A DNA stretch of 64,000 nt, from contig JAKCWW010000330.1 in assembly GCA_026260175.1 (NCBI GenBank), positions 55,324 through 119,323 on the forward strand, read 5' to 3'. Position 1 is the first letter of the stretch. Each line of letters opens with the position of its first letter. The position numbers were made by a program, and so were the translations under genes. This document shows positions 10,398-22,200 of this stretch, one piece after another. The notes below the pieces were generated by a model. The model saw only the letters and a program-made list of their open reading frames with translations, made no database searches and was not told where the DNA came from. The stretch is from Reticulitermes lucifugus (lineage: Eukaryota > Arthropoda > Insecta > Blattodea > Rhinotermitidae).

Positions 10398-13300
10398 ACT
10401 GGAAAGTAAGTAATGTGCTAAGTATATTAATTTGCTGGTCTCATTGGCTTCAGTGTGTGTTTGTTGCTGATAGCAATCTTGTAATCATACTATCATGATG
10501 TTCCCGTTATCTTCTTCGCGTCATTAAATGTAACGTACTTTAAACAATACATGAACGCGCAGAAAGCATATGAATATGGGCAGTCCGTCCGGTCACGTTC
10601 CAGAAATGTTGTTACAAATCTACTTACGTTATGAAGCGTCAGATATTACTTTCCCTGTACTTCAGTAAAGATTATCGGCATGGAAATAGTGTGTTTATGA
10701 GATCTTTATATCGTACCAAGTACGGCCTACATATTTTGTATATGACAAGCAGCTTTTGTGAAAATCGCGTAAGTTCGACCTGAATAAACTAGGTACAGTT
10801 GTCCCTATACATTTATAGTTTCCGAACTGTGCAAGCATACCATAAGTGGCGCTGTAGTACTGATCTGGAATCTTCCCAAAAAAAACGTGAAACTTCATTA
10901 AGAAAATCGGTGACAACTGCCATGAATAGACATACATACAGATGAATGTTTAGCCATGCGGAGAGGACAAAGATAATGCGGTAAACAAAGGAGTGGCAGG
11001 ATGTAGCCGAAAGGTATGGAGACATTTACAGCAAACAGAAATAAACTCGGTAAGCAATATGACGCACTTTTAATGAAACACTCCTATGCACAAGTAAAAT
11101 TTTGCCTGTTGTTTTATACACGCGTGATACTTAGTCTCTCACACTGAGGTAAGAAAGTCAGTCGAGGGAGTTCGAGAACAGGGTGCTCAGGAAAAAGTAA
11201 CAAATTTTGGAGAAACTGCACGTATCTGGGGAGACGAGAAATGCGTACAGCGCTTCGGTGAAAAAAAAACTAAAGAAAAGATTTACTACTGTACTACGTG
11301 CAAGATTTCGGCTCAGATGAAAGGATAATATTAAAATGGGTCATAAAGAAGTAGGGTAGAACCGACGGGTTCGTCCCCTGTCAAAACGTGATGCAGCTTG
11401 GGCCGATTTCAGGGGCTTCACACCATCAGTATTTCGCCTACAAACAGCCCTACTGCGTCCTCAGTCTGCCTACGGGAGGAAATGTCTAGCCCACACACCC
11501 CGCTCCACCCACTATGGAGAGGTTCAAAACTTCCGATGGCGCTGGCATCATCTCTTATGGTCCTACACTGTAAGTTTGCGCCTTTTGTAGCAGCCATTAT
11601 TTAATAACTAAAGTCCACTTATTCGGATGCAATGGGTAAGTTCACAATCGTACTACACAGTTTAAGATTCTCTCTATTTGGGTCGGGTAAGGGGAAATTT
11701 ATAATGTCTATCAATTATACTGTCCATTTGAGTTTTCTTTCATTGACACTCATAAATACAATAATCTGTAAACAACACTTGGCTTATACTACCCTTAAGA
11801 TTGTACGGCAGTCCGGGTCAAGTCATCGCGTACTTCAGGATACTGTATGATGGACATGTTGCTAAGTTCTAAACACAAATTTCATCCTCTGGTTCGAAAC
11901 TAGAGGAACATTTCGTCGTCGTAATGGCATTACGGGGCCTCCGGTCGACTTTTAATGCGTAACTTCACGCTCCAAAATCTTCAAGACCGTGTCTTGTTTC
12001 TAAGGCATTTTATACAATTACTACTGCTGACTTTGCTACTTGCTGAACTGCCATGTACGGTTACATATCTAACCTAATTATGTAACTAATAATATGTGGG
12101 AAAAGCTGTAGCATTCACGTACCATAACAACCCATAAGAGCAGAGTAAGAATAAAATGATAAAGTAGTGTCATTAGTAGGCCTACTGAAGTGCGAATTTG
12201 ACACTAGCTAAGGATGCAAAGAAAATAGTTTAACATTATAAAACATTTGCTTTGATGCGCTGAGATGAACTCCGAAAATGTCCGTTATGACGTGTCTCTG
12301 ACGAGAATCGAATTCTGAACTTCCAAAGAATAAATACAAGTTTGAAGGTGAGAAAATTCATAGTTAATTATTGCTTCTGTTATATTAATAGTAAGGTTAT
12401 GACCATTTATAAAACTGCAGAGTTTGTAAAACTGCAAGTTGAATTTTCTGATCGTGAACTTTTATTCAAAATTTAATTGCATTGATATAGGAATTGTAAC
12501 AAAACGGGATACCTCTGTTGCCACATTTACTACCCACGGGCTCGACGACATGTCTTGCGATTCTAAGCAGGTGCAGGAATTTGAATTTTTCATTTGAACT
12601 TCCGGCCCGTCTCTAGGTTCCACCCAGAGTAAGAAGCACGAGAACACCATGAATCTTAACACTCACCTCTGTCTAGCATGGACATTAAGAATGGATGGAG
12701 GTGTACCTACATAACATGCGTCTTCATGGTGTGTGATTAATTAAGCACTGGGCTGACCTTAGCTTTAACGAGATGTGCTGCAGAAGGTATGGTCATGTCT
12801 CTTGCACGCGGATTGCATGTGGAAATTTAGCTACTCGTAAAGTAAATACTTTTGAAGGTTGACCCTTTTAGCTATGTGCATTTCTCAATGCTACACTTTA
12901 CAAAAGAATATCGTGTGTGCATGTGTGTGTATAACTTATGTCAAACGAATTATCTACTTTGTAAGGAGGGGATTTACATTCGCATTACAGTAGGAAACGT
13001 CATACTTAACCATCCCTGCATTTTTAAAAACCACTTCAGAATTTTGCACAAAATTAAAAATTAACGTCCACTGCTTCACTGATAAATGAAAGTAAGTAGT
13101 TTTCCGCTCCGATCGTAAAAATACCTTTATAATCTACATACTTTCGACAACGAATCTAAATAAATTCAGTAGATAATATTCTTTCATTGTTGGCTTCCAT
13201 ATTCTGCAAGGAATCCTCGTCGGAGAAAATCTCGTAGATTCAATTATTCTCAGGTAACTTTAGAACGCTCTTTCAGTTGTAGAAGTTACGAGTCTACCTT

Positions 13301-15420
13301 GCTGAGGTAACCCGGTTGACATTCTCGCAATTCATAATTTTATATTTCACACATGATACTTAACCTAGACACAGATATTTCACATAAAATTTGATGCTCT
13401 GTTTAAAACATATGGCCATAAAGATGTAATTTGTTAAGCTACAGTGATTCACAAAAAAAAAAACAAAAAGTAATCGGTTGAAATCCCTACAATAAATCAA
13501 TGGCACAAGTTATTTACAAATACTGTTCACCAGCGGGTTCTTCCCCGTGTTTGTTACCCACCTACTACTACACAAGATGTTACAAACCAGAAGACAACAT
13601 TATGAATATCCACCGGGAGACAAGCTCATGACTCTGTGCTAAATAAATGCGTCTTTAGCGACACGAGATCAATCGGTAGTACCCAGTGAAATATACAAAC
13701 AGTAAGGTCATCCATCCCACCTGTGCGTCTCCTCCCAGTTCCTGTCCAAGAAGCTTCATTGCACTTGTCTCTAACATAAGTAATTCCCGATGACTCGACA
13801 GTATTACAGTCGCACTATAGACAGCTTTCTTCCGCGGAACGTCCTCTTAATACGAAGCCGGTTTCTTTCCTACACACAACTACAGCTGCGTTTCGAAAGA
13901 AATGAAAACTTGCTTAGCCTACTGATTCTGTCATCTCTATCCGTCTCTGCCGAAATTACGGGACATATTTCTATTAACACGCATGTAACCAAAGCTGGGG
14001 GGGGGGGCGAATGACGGGCTACAGCCCTCAAAAAAGTGATTTTTTTTAAAAGATCAGATTTTGTACACACGATGATGTCAAACGTTTTACGCGATTTACC
14101 TTTCACTGAAATAGGCTAAAGATTAGTAAATTGGAATTTTGAAAAATAAAATAAACGTAAGAAGTTCCAGATGAACTTAAAAACAAGATAGACCTTGTGA
14201 TTTAAATTTAGTTAACGAGTTATGGAACGTGTAGTTACATTTATATGCAGGACCGGACTGGGGCGCTAAGACGTCACTGGAAGAATCGGAAATATGGTGC
14301 CAGTAAACTCAGGTTTCCACACACGAAATAATTTGTCCGAAAATTATGCACAATTTGGGCACACGCCGTTAAAATGGTTCGCCAGCCCTGTCCTAGGCCT
14401 AGGGCAACAAATTACTGGCCTGCACGGGGCGCCCACATGTCTCGGGCCGACCCTGTTTATATGTACATAAATGCAGTTGCGAACAATGTTATGTTACAGT
14501 TATACTTATGTCATAATTTTATAACATGTTTTTAAAATTAAACAAATTATATATAGCCTCAGGTTCAGCCCCCCCCCCTCAAATAAAAAATTCTGGTTGC
14601 GCGCCTCTCTAATAAACTTGGTATAGCATACGTTCAATAAATATTGTAAAGTTATTTTAAACTTTCTTTCATTTTATTAATTTTAAGGACCACTGCATTT
14701 CGCTGTTCTCTTCTTCGAAAAAAATCTGCCCTGATGAAAGATGTAGCTATTGGCAAATTGCACATGTAATGTCTCATTCAATACTTGCACACAGCATGCC
14801 GCTTTCGACAAGGCAGCAGTATCATACATCAATATTATTTATCAAGTATGGACCATTAAGTACATTGTCCAGGCTGCTTTAGTCAACCTGCCATTTGTGT
14901 AAAGCTCACTGATTACGATAAGACCATTAACACATCGTAATATTAATATTTATTATGTGTCGACCATTAAAGGCCTTTTGAAACTGCTGTAGTTGACCTC
15001 ACTTCTGCGCAAACTCGTGAATTTCGGTACGGCCAGTAGTACTTTACAATAAGAATATTCATTAAGTGTGAGTATTAAACGTGCTGTCCAAGCTCCTGCA
15101 GGCGACCAGCTCTCTAATGCATATCCACTCCATCTACAACTCACTGCCTAGCAAGTATGCATTAGATTTGGGCAAAACAAAGGCAACTTCTTAATATCAC
15201 CCAAAAGTTTGCATTTTATCGATCTTCTCATTTCACACTCTTTTCAGATTTAACATTCTTTCCTTGCTTCAATTTTTGTTACTGTTTTCTGCTGCAGTTT
15301 TCATTGCCTTTCTGTGAATTTCTCTTTGTCTCAGAGAATTTTTGACGCCTGAAGTCTGTCGTTCTCAATTTAATATCGAGCTCTCCAATTAATACCCCTT
15401 TCCCACTTAACACCACCAGT
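10398..15420. other. Intergenic DNA, no gene recognised
   Basis: Short frames without motifs, plus homopolymer runs (G-run near 14000, C-run near 14571, A-run near 13455) and a CCTAGGCCTAGG palindrome near 14393. No transposon ends could be defined. Confidence 0.5.
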
Positions 15421-15422
15421 AT

Positions 15423-15470
<48 letters not shown>

Positions 15471-15471
15471 A
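15421..15471. repeat. (ACT)n(GCT)n compound microsatellite
   Basis: About 11 ACT units run directly into about 5 GCT units. It adjoins the LINE relic on its 3' side (minus-strand sense). Confidence 0.95.
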
Positions 15472-15539
15472 GGAAATACCTTAAAGCCCTCATAATGTAT
15501 TCTCCTCCATACTCTTCTTACTGCCTCCCCTTAGTTCCA

Positions 15540-16290
15540 AATACTCAAATATTTCAACAGCACCCTGTTTCCCAATATCTTCAGTCCCTGTTCTTCCCTC
15601 ATTGTGAGACACCACGTTTCTGACCCTCACAAAAAATTTAATTACCAAATCACACAATATTCACTCCAACAAAATGCACTGTATTGTTTTCAGATATTCC
15701 ATATTACAATATCTTGTTATCAACCTTACAATCCTACACGATATTGTAGTATAGAATATCTGAAAACAATACAGTGCATTCTGTTGGACTGAATATTGTG
15801 TGATTTGATTATCGACAAAGCTCGGTATGAACAATATAAAATAAATTTACAGTTCTGTATATTTACTTTTCTCGGAAGCAGAACGGAAGACAAACTATCC
15901 TGGAGAGAACGGTAGCAAGTATTTACGACATAAATCTGTACTTAATTCTGTGAGCTTTCCCGGAACTTAATCTGGACTTAATCTATTCGTGAATGAAATT
16001 TTGATTTGTTAGTGTCGTTCCAAAATATTTTAATTTGACACATTTTCAAAGGATTTGTCATCTATGGTTCCAGGATCTAAAATTTTGTTCTGCTTTCCTT
16101 TGACAAGACATTAATATCTACTTAGCCTTCTCAACACTCACCTTCAGACCATTATATAAACATCATCACTGTAGACCAGACGCAGATGTGTCCCATTAAT
16201 TTCAATCCTTTCCGGTTGTCATGTAAAAACATAATGGCATATTCTACAGCAGAATGGAAAAGGCAATAGGGATAAAACATCTCAGCCTGG
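15540..16290 (-). pseudogene. LINE reverse transcriptase relic (non-LTR retrotransposon)
   Basis: Frame-shifted minus-strand translation shows, in order from 16290 downward: a degenerate LFxxAxEYAI-like block near 16250; RIEINGTHLRLVYSDDVYIM at about 16156-16215, with YSDD in the place of the YADD catalytic box (codons at 16162-16173); SVEKAK; KYFGTTLTN near 16020; then SETWCLTMREEQGLKILGNR near 15590-15630. This order matches the palm-to-thumb and C-terminal part of insect endonuclease/reverse-transcriptase LINEs, where the usual forms are YADD, KYLGTTLTN and GCETW. Several stops and frameshifts, plus a nested inverted repeat at 15640-15815, make it non-functional. The clade was not resolved. 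Confidence 0.75.
15640..15815. mobile_element. Head-to-head inverted repeat nested in the LINE relic
   Basis: The left arm starts AAATCACACAATATTC and the right arm ends with its complement. Arms are about 70 bp and separated by about 30 bp. The arm sequence (CAACAAAATGCACT, TATTGTTTTCAGATATTC) also occurs near 36687-36725, directly downstream of a hammerhead-like motif. The structure therefore looks like two inverted copies of that family's tail. It interrupts the reverse transcriptase relic and so is younger than it. Confidence 0.75.
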
Positions 16291-16922
16291 GAAATTATTT
16301 TAATTCAGGTAATTTCGTGTAGAACTGAGAATCACTATCTTGTTAACAATCTGGGAAGGAACACTTTGAGGAACACAGCCCTTAAACACAATTCTCATAT
16401 CTTCCCTTCCCTTTGATATTAAATTTAAACTAAGGCCCCACACTGAATCTTGCTGAAAGTCTTGAACGTTCAACTTTCTCGTTGTGAAACTGAAACAGTA
16501 AGTATAAAGAAAATTACAAGTTGTGTGAAGGAACTACTAAACGACACGAACCGAGAAAGTTAACCTTTGCGATTTCCCTACTTTAAAGCACGATAAAGTC
16601 AACGTTGTCACATATTACGCTGAGCGCGACACATGGCAAATAAGAAGCCTTCGGTTGTGTAAACTGTTGCGCTAGTGGGCGGATCGGTGAGAGCATCCAA
16701 AATTCCCGACGTGCCCATAACCACTGCATATCTGAAACTTGTTCCTCTTTCCCCAAAATGTACAGGAATATCGGCAGTAAATTGCAATGACACCCATGTG
16801 CCAGACAAGCTACACTCAGGAATCACAGAAAGATACCATTCTGCAAAAACAATTCCACAGCATTTTAGATTTGTACTTTTGAAATTTGTACTTTTAACTG
16901 CTAGTAGAAAAATCTAAAACCC

Positions 16923-17100
16923 AGTAAAGCTCAGTGAGTATAGTGTGTAGACTATGGGCTGCACCGTCGGGGTTCAATTCCCTAAAGGGAATGTTTCTCT
17001 TCCCTATCGCGTTATGAGCGGCTATGTGGCCCACGAAATCTTCTTCCAATGGGTAAAAGGCTCTGTCACAGAAGACAACACGACGGGGTAGTAAGTTTCA
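16923..17100 (+). repeat. tRNA-derived SINE
   Basis: AAAGCTCAGTGAGTATAGTG resembles a pol III A box, and GGGGTTCAATTCCCT, about 40 bp downstream, resembles a B box. An unrelated body with GGCCCACGAAATC follows. Cloverleaf pairing is poor, so this is a retroposon head and not a functional tRNA gene. The 3' limit is approximate. Confidence 0.55.
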
Positions 17101-17427
17101 CCACTTTCCTCCATCTGCTACCGAAATCAGGAATGTACGAATCCGCTTATAACTCCGGAACTTCGTAAATTTTAATGGTACGTTGTTTGCTTGGGATGGT
17201 TCTGTCTGTATGGGAAAAATTCCATACCAGCCAACTAGGCCTACATTACATGTAAGAGACTGACGGCAAAGTTTTAGATCCCTGCGGTCTAATTACACTA
17301 CGTTTGTTAATAGTGTCATGATAATGATAAGTGCATTTAGTATGTTATAGCTGTGCATTTTAACAATAGCGTTTTTGTGACTTTGATGTTTCCACGGCGT
17401 TGCTGATGGAGATTCAAGCGTTCTGGG

Positions 17428-17655
17428 ATTTTACGTCCTGTTGACTGTTTTAACAGTTACCGACGTGTCGAAGGCTGTTCCTTAATTTTACGTCCTGTTG
17501 GCTGTTTTAACAGTTACCGACGTGTCGAAGGCTGTTCCTTAATTTTACGTCNTGTTNNCTNTTTTAACAGTTACCGACGTGTCGAAGGCTGTTCCTTAAT
17601 TTTACGTCCTGTTGGCTGTTTTAACAGTTACCGACGTGTCGAAGGCTGTTCCTTA
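17428..17655. repeat. 57-bp tandem array, four copies
   Basis: Units start at 17428, 17485, 17542 and 17599; each begins ATTTTACGTCCTGTTG and ends GGCTGTTCCTTA. The copies are almost identical. The third contains four ambiguous bases (17552, 17557, 17558, 17561), suggesting that assembly was uncertain there. The true copy number may be higher. No protein-coding role is apparent. Confidence 0.95.
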
Positions 17656-17659
17656 ATTC

Positions 17660-18575
17660 CGAACGTCGGTAAATGTCGGAATTTAATTAGAGAACAACTG
17701 AATATGCAATAATATTTTTTCCGTCCATTTACAGTTCTCTTTCATAGTTGCGTGACGGAAATATCTTTCAGTGCATGATTTTACGCCCCCATTCATGGTT
17801 GTTAGAATATCTGTGTGGTATAAATTATTGAAACCCGTTCTCATTCTTTAAAAAATTGTTACATTTAACATTTGCATAGCATCTTTTATGCGCAAGTTTC
17901 CTTCCTTCAATACCAGCACCCCATAGGCACATGCTATCCCCGCGAAAAGAAAAGCAGGGATATATAGGAAGGTACGTTTTATGAACTAGTATGGAGATGG
18001 GAGGGTATATTCTTTGCTGCCCCTTTGTTATGTTAAGTTCTATCCAGTCCTGTTGTGTTTATTTCATTCTGTGGACTAGCTGCCTTATTAATCGTAAGGC
18101 CATACAGATTATATAGTACTATCTTGTTGACAGACCACACCTTAAACTCTGAAGTCACATGGAGTAGACTATATCTCTTTCTCGAACAGGAAGTAGAATT
18201 TGCCTCGCTGGACATATCTATTCTACTAGAAGCAAACTTAAGATAGTTGTTAAAATAACAGAGTAAGATGAAATAACTTTGTTCAAAGAGCCAGTGGGAA
18301 GGGCACGTGCCCCATCCATCATACTGTGGGTAGCTGGTGACAAGTACCCTCTCTCTGCTTCCAACAGCCAGTAGGATCTGCCCAACTGGGGCAGCTGTCC
18401 ATCACGCACGTTCCAGGAATATGATTTATTGTTACAGCTGGGATAAACATTCCTCATCTCCACGTCAGAGGTTCAAAATGCAAAGCAGTGTACACTAGAT
18501 AGTATCATCCGGGCGCCAGATCGTTGTTTTCCTCAGGCAAATGTCAAGAACTTCAACCATCCATTAAACAACGGC
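17660..18575. other. Intergenic DNA, no gene recognised
   Basis: Short overlapping frames only. A GC-richer stretch at 18290-18440 resembles no family I can name. Confidence 0.45.
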
Positions 18576-18579
18576 TCAG

Positions 18580-18720
18580 TTCAAGTACAATGTCTTCTGG
18601 GATGTGACATCATAAAGTCTTCTGACGAAATTGCTACCCTATCTTCAGGACAGAAGCGTACTCTGAAGATGGAGGTACGGTGTCTCCGAATGTTGGTAAA
18701 TTTCTATAAGTTTATAATGT
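18580..18720. mobile_element. Head-to-head pair of Penelope-like termini, family 2b
   Basis: The minus-strand copy has CTGAAGA at 18642-18648, then TAGGG...TTTCGTCAG and, near 18600, GTCACATCCCAGAAGAC. The plus-strand copy has CTGAAGA at 18663-18669, then ...CTCCGAATGTTGG and, near 18721, AACATCCCAGAAGG. The two hammerhead-like boxes start 14 bp apart and point outward. The minus copy appears to have lost GAAAC. The last bases of the plus copy run just past the end given here. Confidence 0.55.
18659..18698 (+). ncRNA. Hammerhead-like motif, family 2b
   Basis: TACT (stem I), CTGAAGA, T, GGAG, loop, CTCC, GAAT, GTT, GGTA (stem I partner). The CTGANGA box is intact with N7 = A, stem II is 4 bp, and stem I is 4 bp including one G-U pair. 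The GAAA box has become GAAT, which should weaken the A-U pair that opens stem III. It is probably an inactive fossil. Confidence 0.5.
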
Positions 18721-18959
18721 GTAACATCCCAGAAGGTGATATAGTTTTTAGCGACCACCGCGATAACCTCAAAAGTCGCAACGTTCACGAAGCATCAACT
18801 TCACAGCGGACTAAATCAAACACAAAACAAAACTTATAGTCTTCCTTGAGATTCTTTTGATATTACGCTAGAAAAAAATTAAAAGTTTATGCTATAATAA
18901 CATACAGAACGTATTTCTCTCATAAAATGAACAAGGTAGGCAATGTACGTATGATGTAC

Positions 18960-19276
18960 CATTGCGGCACCTTCAAGTAACTTTTATACCTCCTCGGCTC
19001 TGCATGTCACTCGAAGAGCTCTTTTGTGGCGATTTAATGTCGCCGGCAACAATAAAACGTGTTCAGTTCTTCACGTGAAATGCCGGATATTTTTGCCCCA
19101 TTTTAGGTAAATTTTGATTTACTCGACAGATTTTTATGAAGTCCTCAAAATTCAGGTTTCATGGAAATTCGTCGAGTGGGAGTCGCGCTGACACATGCTG
19201 ACAGAAGGACAGACGGATCGACGGAGGGACATGACGAAGCTAATAAGCACAATTGGCGACTTTGCAAGCGCGCCTA
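18960..19276. mobile_element. TIR element, GGCGCG family, copy 1
   Basis: The right end reads TTTGCAAGCGCGCCTAAAA, the complement of a terminus beginning TTTTAGGCGCG. The interior (CGACAGATTTTTATGAA, CATGACGAAGCTAA, a GACAGACGG-type run, and AACAATAAAACGTG in inverse orientation) is shared with copies at 24902-25261 and 52310-52465. The left end is not sharply defined. No transposase frame is present. Confidence 0.55.
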
Positions 19277-22200
19277 AAAACTGGTGTACATCCATACAAA
19301 ACACAAAACCGAACCACGTAATGTGGCAGTTAACAATTTATCTTCGCATTGTGGCTGTTCATGCTTAATTGGATCCCTGTGGATGGGACAGTACGTCGTT
19401 ATTCTTATGTATTCCAGGAACAATCCTCCAGGAATTTCATTACTGTTAGCTTTTCAGTCTTCATACTGGAACACCCGTAAAACTAGTAACCAAATTGTGA
19501 ACATTACATCTAACTCATCTTTGGAACAGAATTCTTCTAGAAAAGCTCATATTCGATCACTGGCAAGAAATTTCGCACCCTGTGTGGAACCCAAAATTTT
19601 ATTACCATGTTCTAAATAGCCAACAAGCGGACCCCGTCCTGAACCGCATGTATCCAGTCCAGAATTTCGCAATATATTACTTTCAATTCCATTTCATTTT
19701 GTTTTCTCTCATCTAAGACTAGGTCTACTAAGAGGCGTCGTGCTTCAGTCTCTCGAACCAGAATTCTACGTATAGTTCTCACCTTCTCTATTTGTGCTAT
19801 ATGCCCCACCTTCCTTCTGCTGCTCTTTTCATCACCAGGGATTCATTTGACAGAAATAAGACTATACGCTATGAATTTCCTCATTATCCAGTTTTCTTTA
19901 TATTCCTGTTGCTTCTCCTGTGGAACATAAAATTACCGAAAAAAACTAAATTGACGATAATTGAAGTGCTCATTTTTTTAAGGATTTAAATTTCCCAACT
20001 TATTAAGAGCCGGATTTATGTAAGATGAGAATTCTAAGGAAAGGCCTGAATGTTAGTTTGAAGACATGTTGTTTTTAGTATAAGATTGACATGTATTCAT
20101 AAGAGACATCCAGCATGCCCCACAGCTAGTGAATCATCCCAGATGCCACTTGCGCTTCACAGTAAATAAATCGGGTAAGTAGAACGTGTGAAGTGCAGGA
20201 GATAAGCTGGTGTGCAATCTCACTATTACATTTCCATTTAAGCAACGCTGCAGACCTGCTTATATTACACTTAACAGAACGTAATCTTGCCTTGCCTCCC
20301 ATTTGCAATAACGGCTCCTCAGAAATGCAAATATACGTACATTTTTCAGAGTGTCGCCTCTCCTCACAGAAATAATACTTAAGTGTCAACACTAGTTATT
20401 ACAGATAATTATTCTCAACTTATTTCATAGTGTCTTTTCATTTACATACATTATGTGGAGTCAGTCTCTCTCAGTGGTCTACAATTTGAATTAATCCTTA
20501 TCTTAAACGTATTTTTTAATCGGTAACTATGTATTTAAACACCTTTATACTAGTTTCTTCATTCTAAGTACCTTTCGACTTGCACGTTAGTACTTAATAT
20601 CCTTCTCACTATATATATATATATAACCATTTGTATATACAAGACACAGACGTTTCAAAAGGTGCATTCGTGACATCTCAGACTTTTACTCACATTAAAA
20701 TATACAGCCTACTAGAATTAATATTCGCTATAAATGTGATACGTGTCTGTAAGGGAATTTTCTCATAGAAAAACAAGAAAATCTTTTCTAAATATTTTGA
20801 AATAACACAGGAATATAATGACGTAGAAGGTATCAAGCTAATGCCAGAATAAAGAAATAAGGTCAACACAACGAAGAAACTGGTAATTTGTAATTATGGC
20901 CGAAGTATGTTAAGTAATAAGGACACTGTAATTTTTCAAATGTATTCCTGATGGAAGAAATAAGAAAATCAGAGAGAATATTCGTGAAAATACACCTTGA
21001 AAGGCGCTCAGTTGAGAACAAGTGAGATAGGAGTATAACAGTAAAGAGGAGTTTTGTAAGCCTTTGTGACAACGCAAATTACAATTAGGTGGTTTGGAAT
21101 CGTTTCAAGCGGGAGGCTCTGCTATTAGCGGGGTGGAAATACAGGGTTGTCCTATCAGGGATTAAGTTAATGAATTAGTTACTGATTACTCAGAAAAATA
21201 ATACTATTTTTAGACATACGTTATGTTTAGTGCTGGTATGAACCGATCTAAACTCTTGAGAGCAAGTATCAAGCTTTTGAATGCACACGAAACACGCAAA
21301 GAGAATCAAGGTGTAATAATGTGGGAGATGACCCACTCTAGCACAAAAGAGTATTCCTTAATCCCCGTCAAGTATGATGCTGAGTTGAACACACATCTCC
21401 TCTGTACAACATTAAGAATCATTCGTGCCTAAAGTAATTCTGTTGTTGGTGCACAAAGCCGTGCACTGTGGGTAAACCGTATCCTTTTCAGTCTTGTAAG
21501 TACAATGTTCTGGTAAACATTACAACCTTCTGCATGTCCTAGAGGCCCAACAGCTTCAGTTTCATTACTATAATAATTTAAAAGAATGGGTTTTAATAAG
21601 TGGTACGCTAACTCTACGCTCCTCGCGTGTTTCTGTCAGCGCCTGGACAAATTACTTTACTCCGTCACTCAGTAATGAATTCATGAATTCTGCAGTTGTT
21701 TTCAGGAAATGTTCTTATAACTTGCCCACAAATGCGAGTCCTACCTGAAACTGCACATCACTGCTTGAGTCTGTATCAAGTGCTCACACAGACGATGTTG
21801 GTCATATATTGAAACTAGATGAAACGCCAAAATGCAGTGCTTACTGTACGGTTATTAATTGTCATTCAAGGCAAGACTGTGCCTAAAATTTTATCACCCT
21901 TGCTGTATAAAATAACAAAAAATCTGGTATGCAAAATTATTGAGAATAATAAAACCAAGAAATTAATTATGATATTCTAAATAAGGTTGCAGTTATGGTG
22001 CATCCAATATCAATATCATAGCAACTGCTGATCTTGTGACGTGAACAAATGCTTAGGTATATTAGTTCGCTATATGTTGCAACAATGTTGTCACAGGCGT
22101 AGCATTCAATTCATAACATCGGACAGACCATGACTGTAAATTTTATTGCAACTATTTTGCATGTAAATCCTTGACATGCAACTTTGGCACAGTATTTCTT

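Noticed and set aside
14731-14760. CCTGATGAAAGATGTAGC as another hammerhead
   Set aside because: No stem II hairpin and no separate GAAA box at the right spacing.
16923-16995. Functional tRNA gene on the plus strand
   Set aside because: Box-like segments only; acceptor and anticodon stems are not formed.
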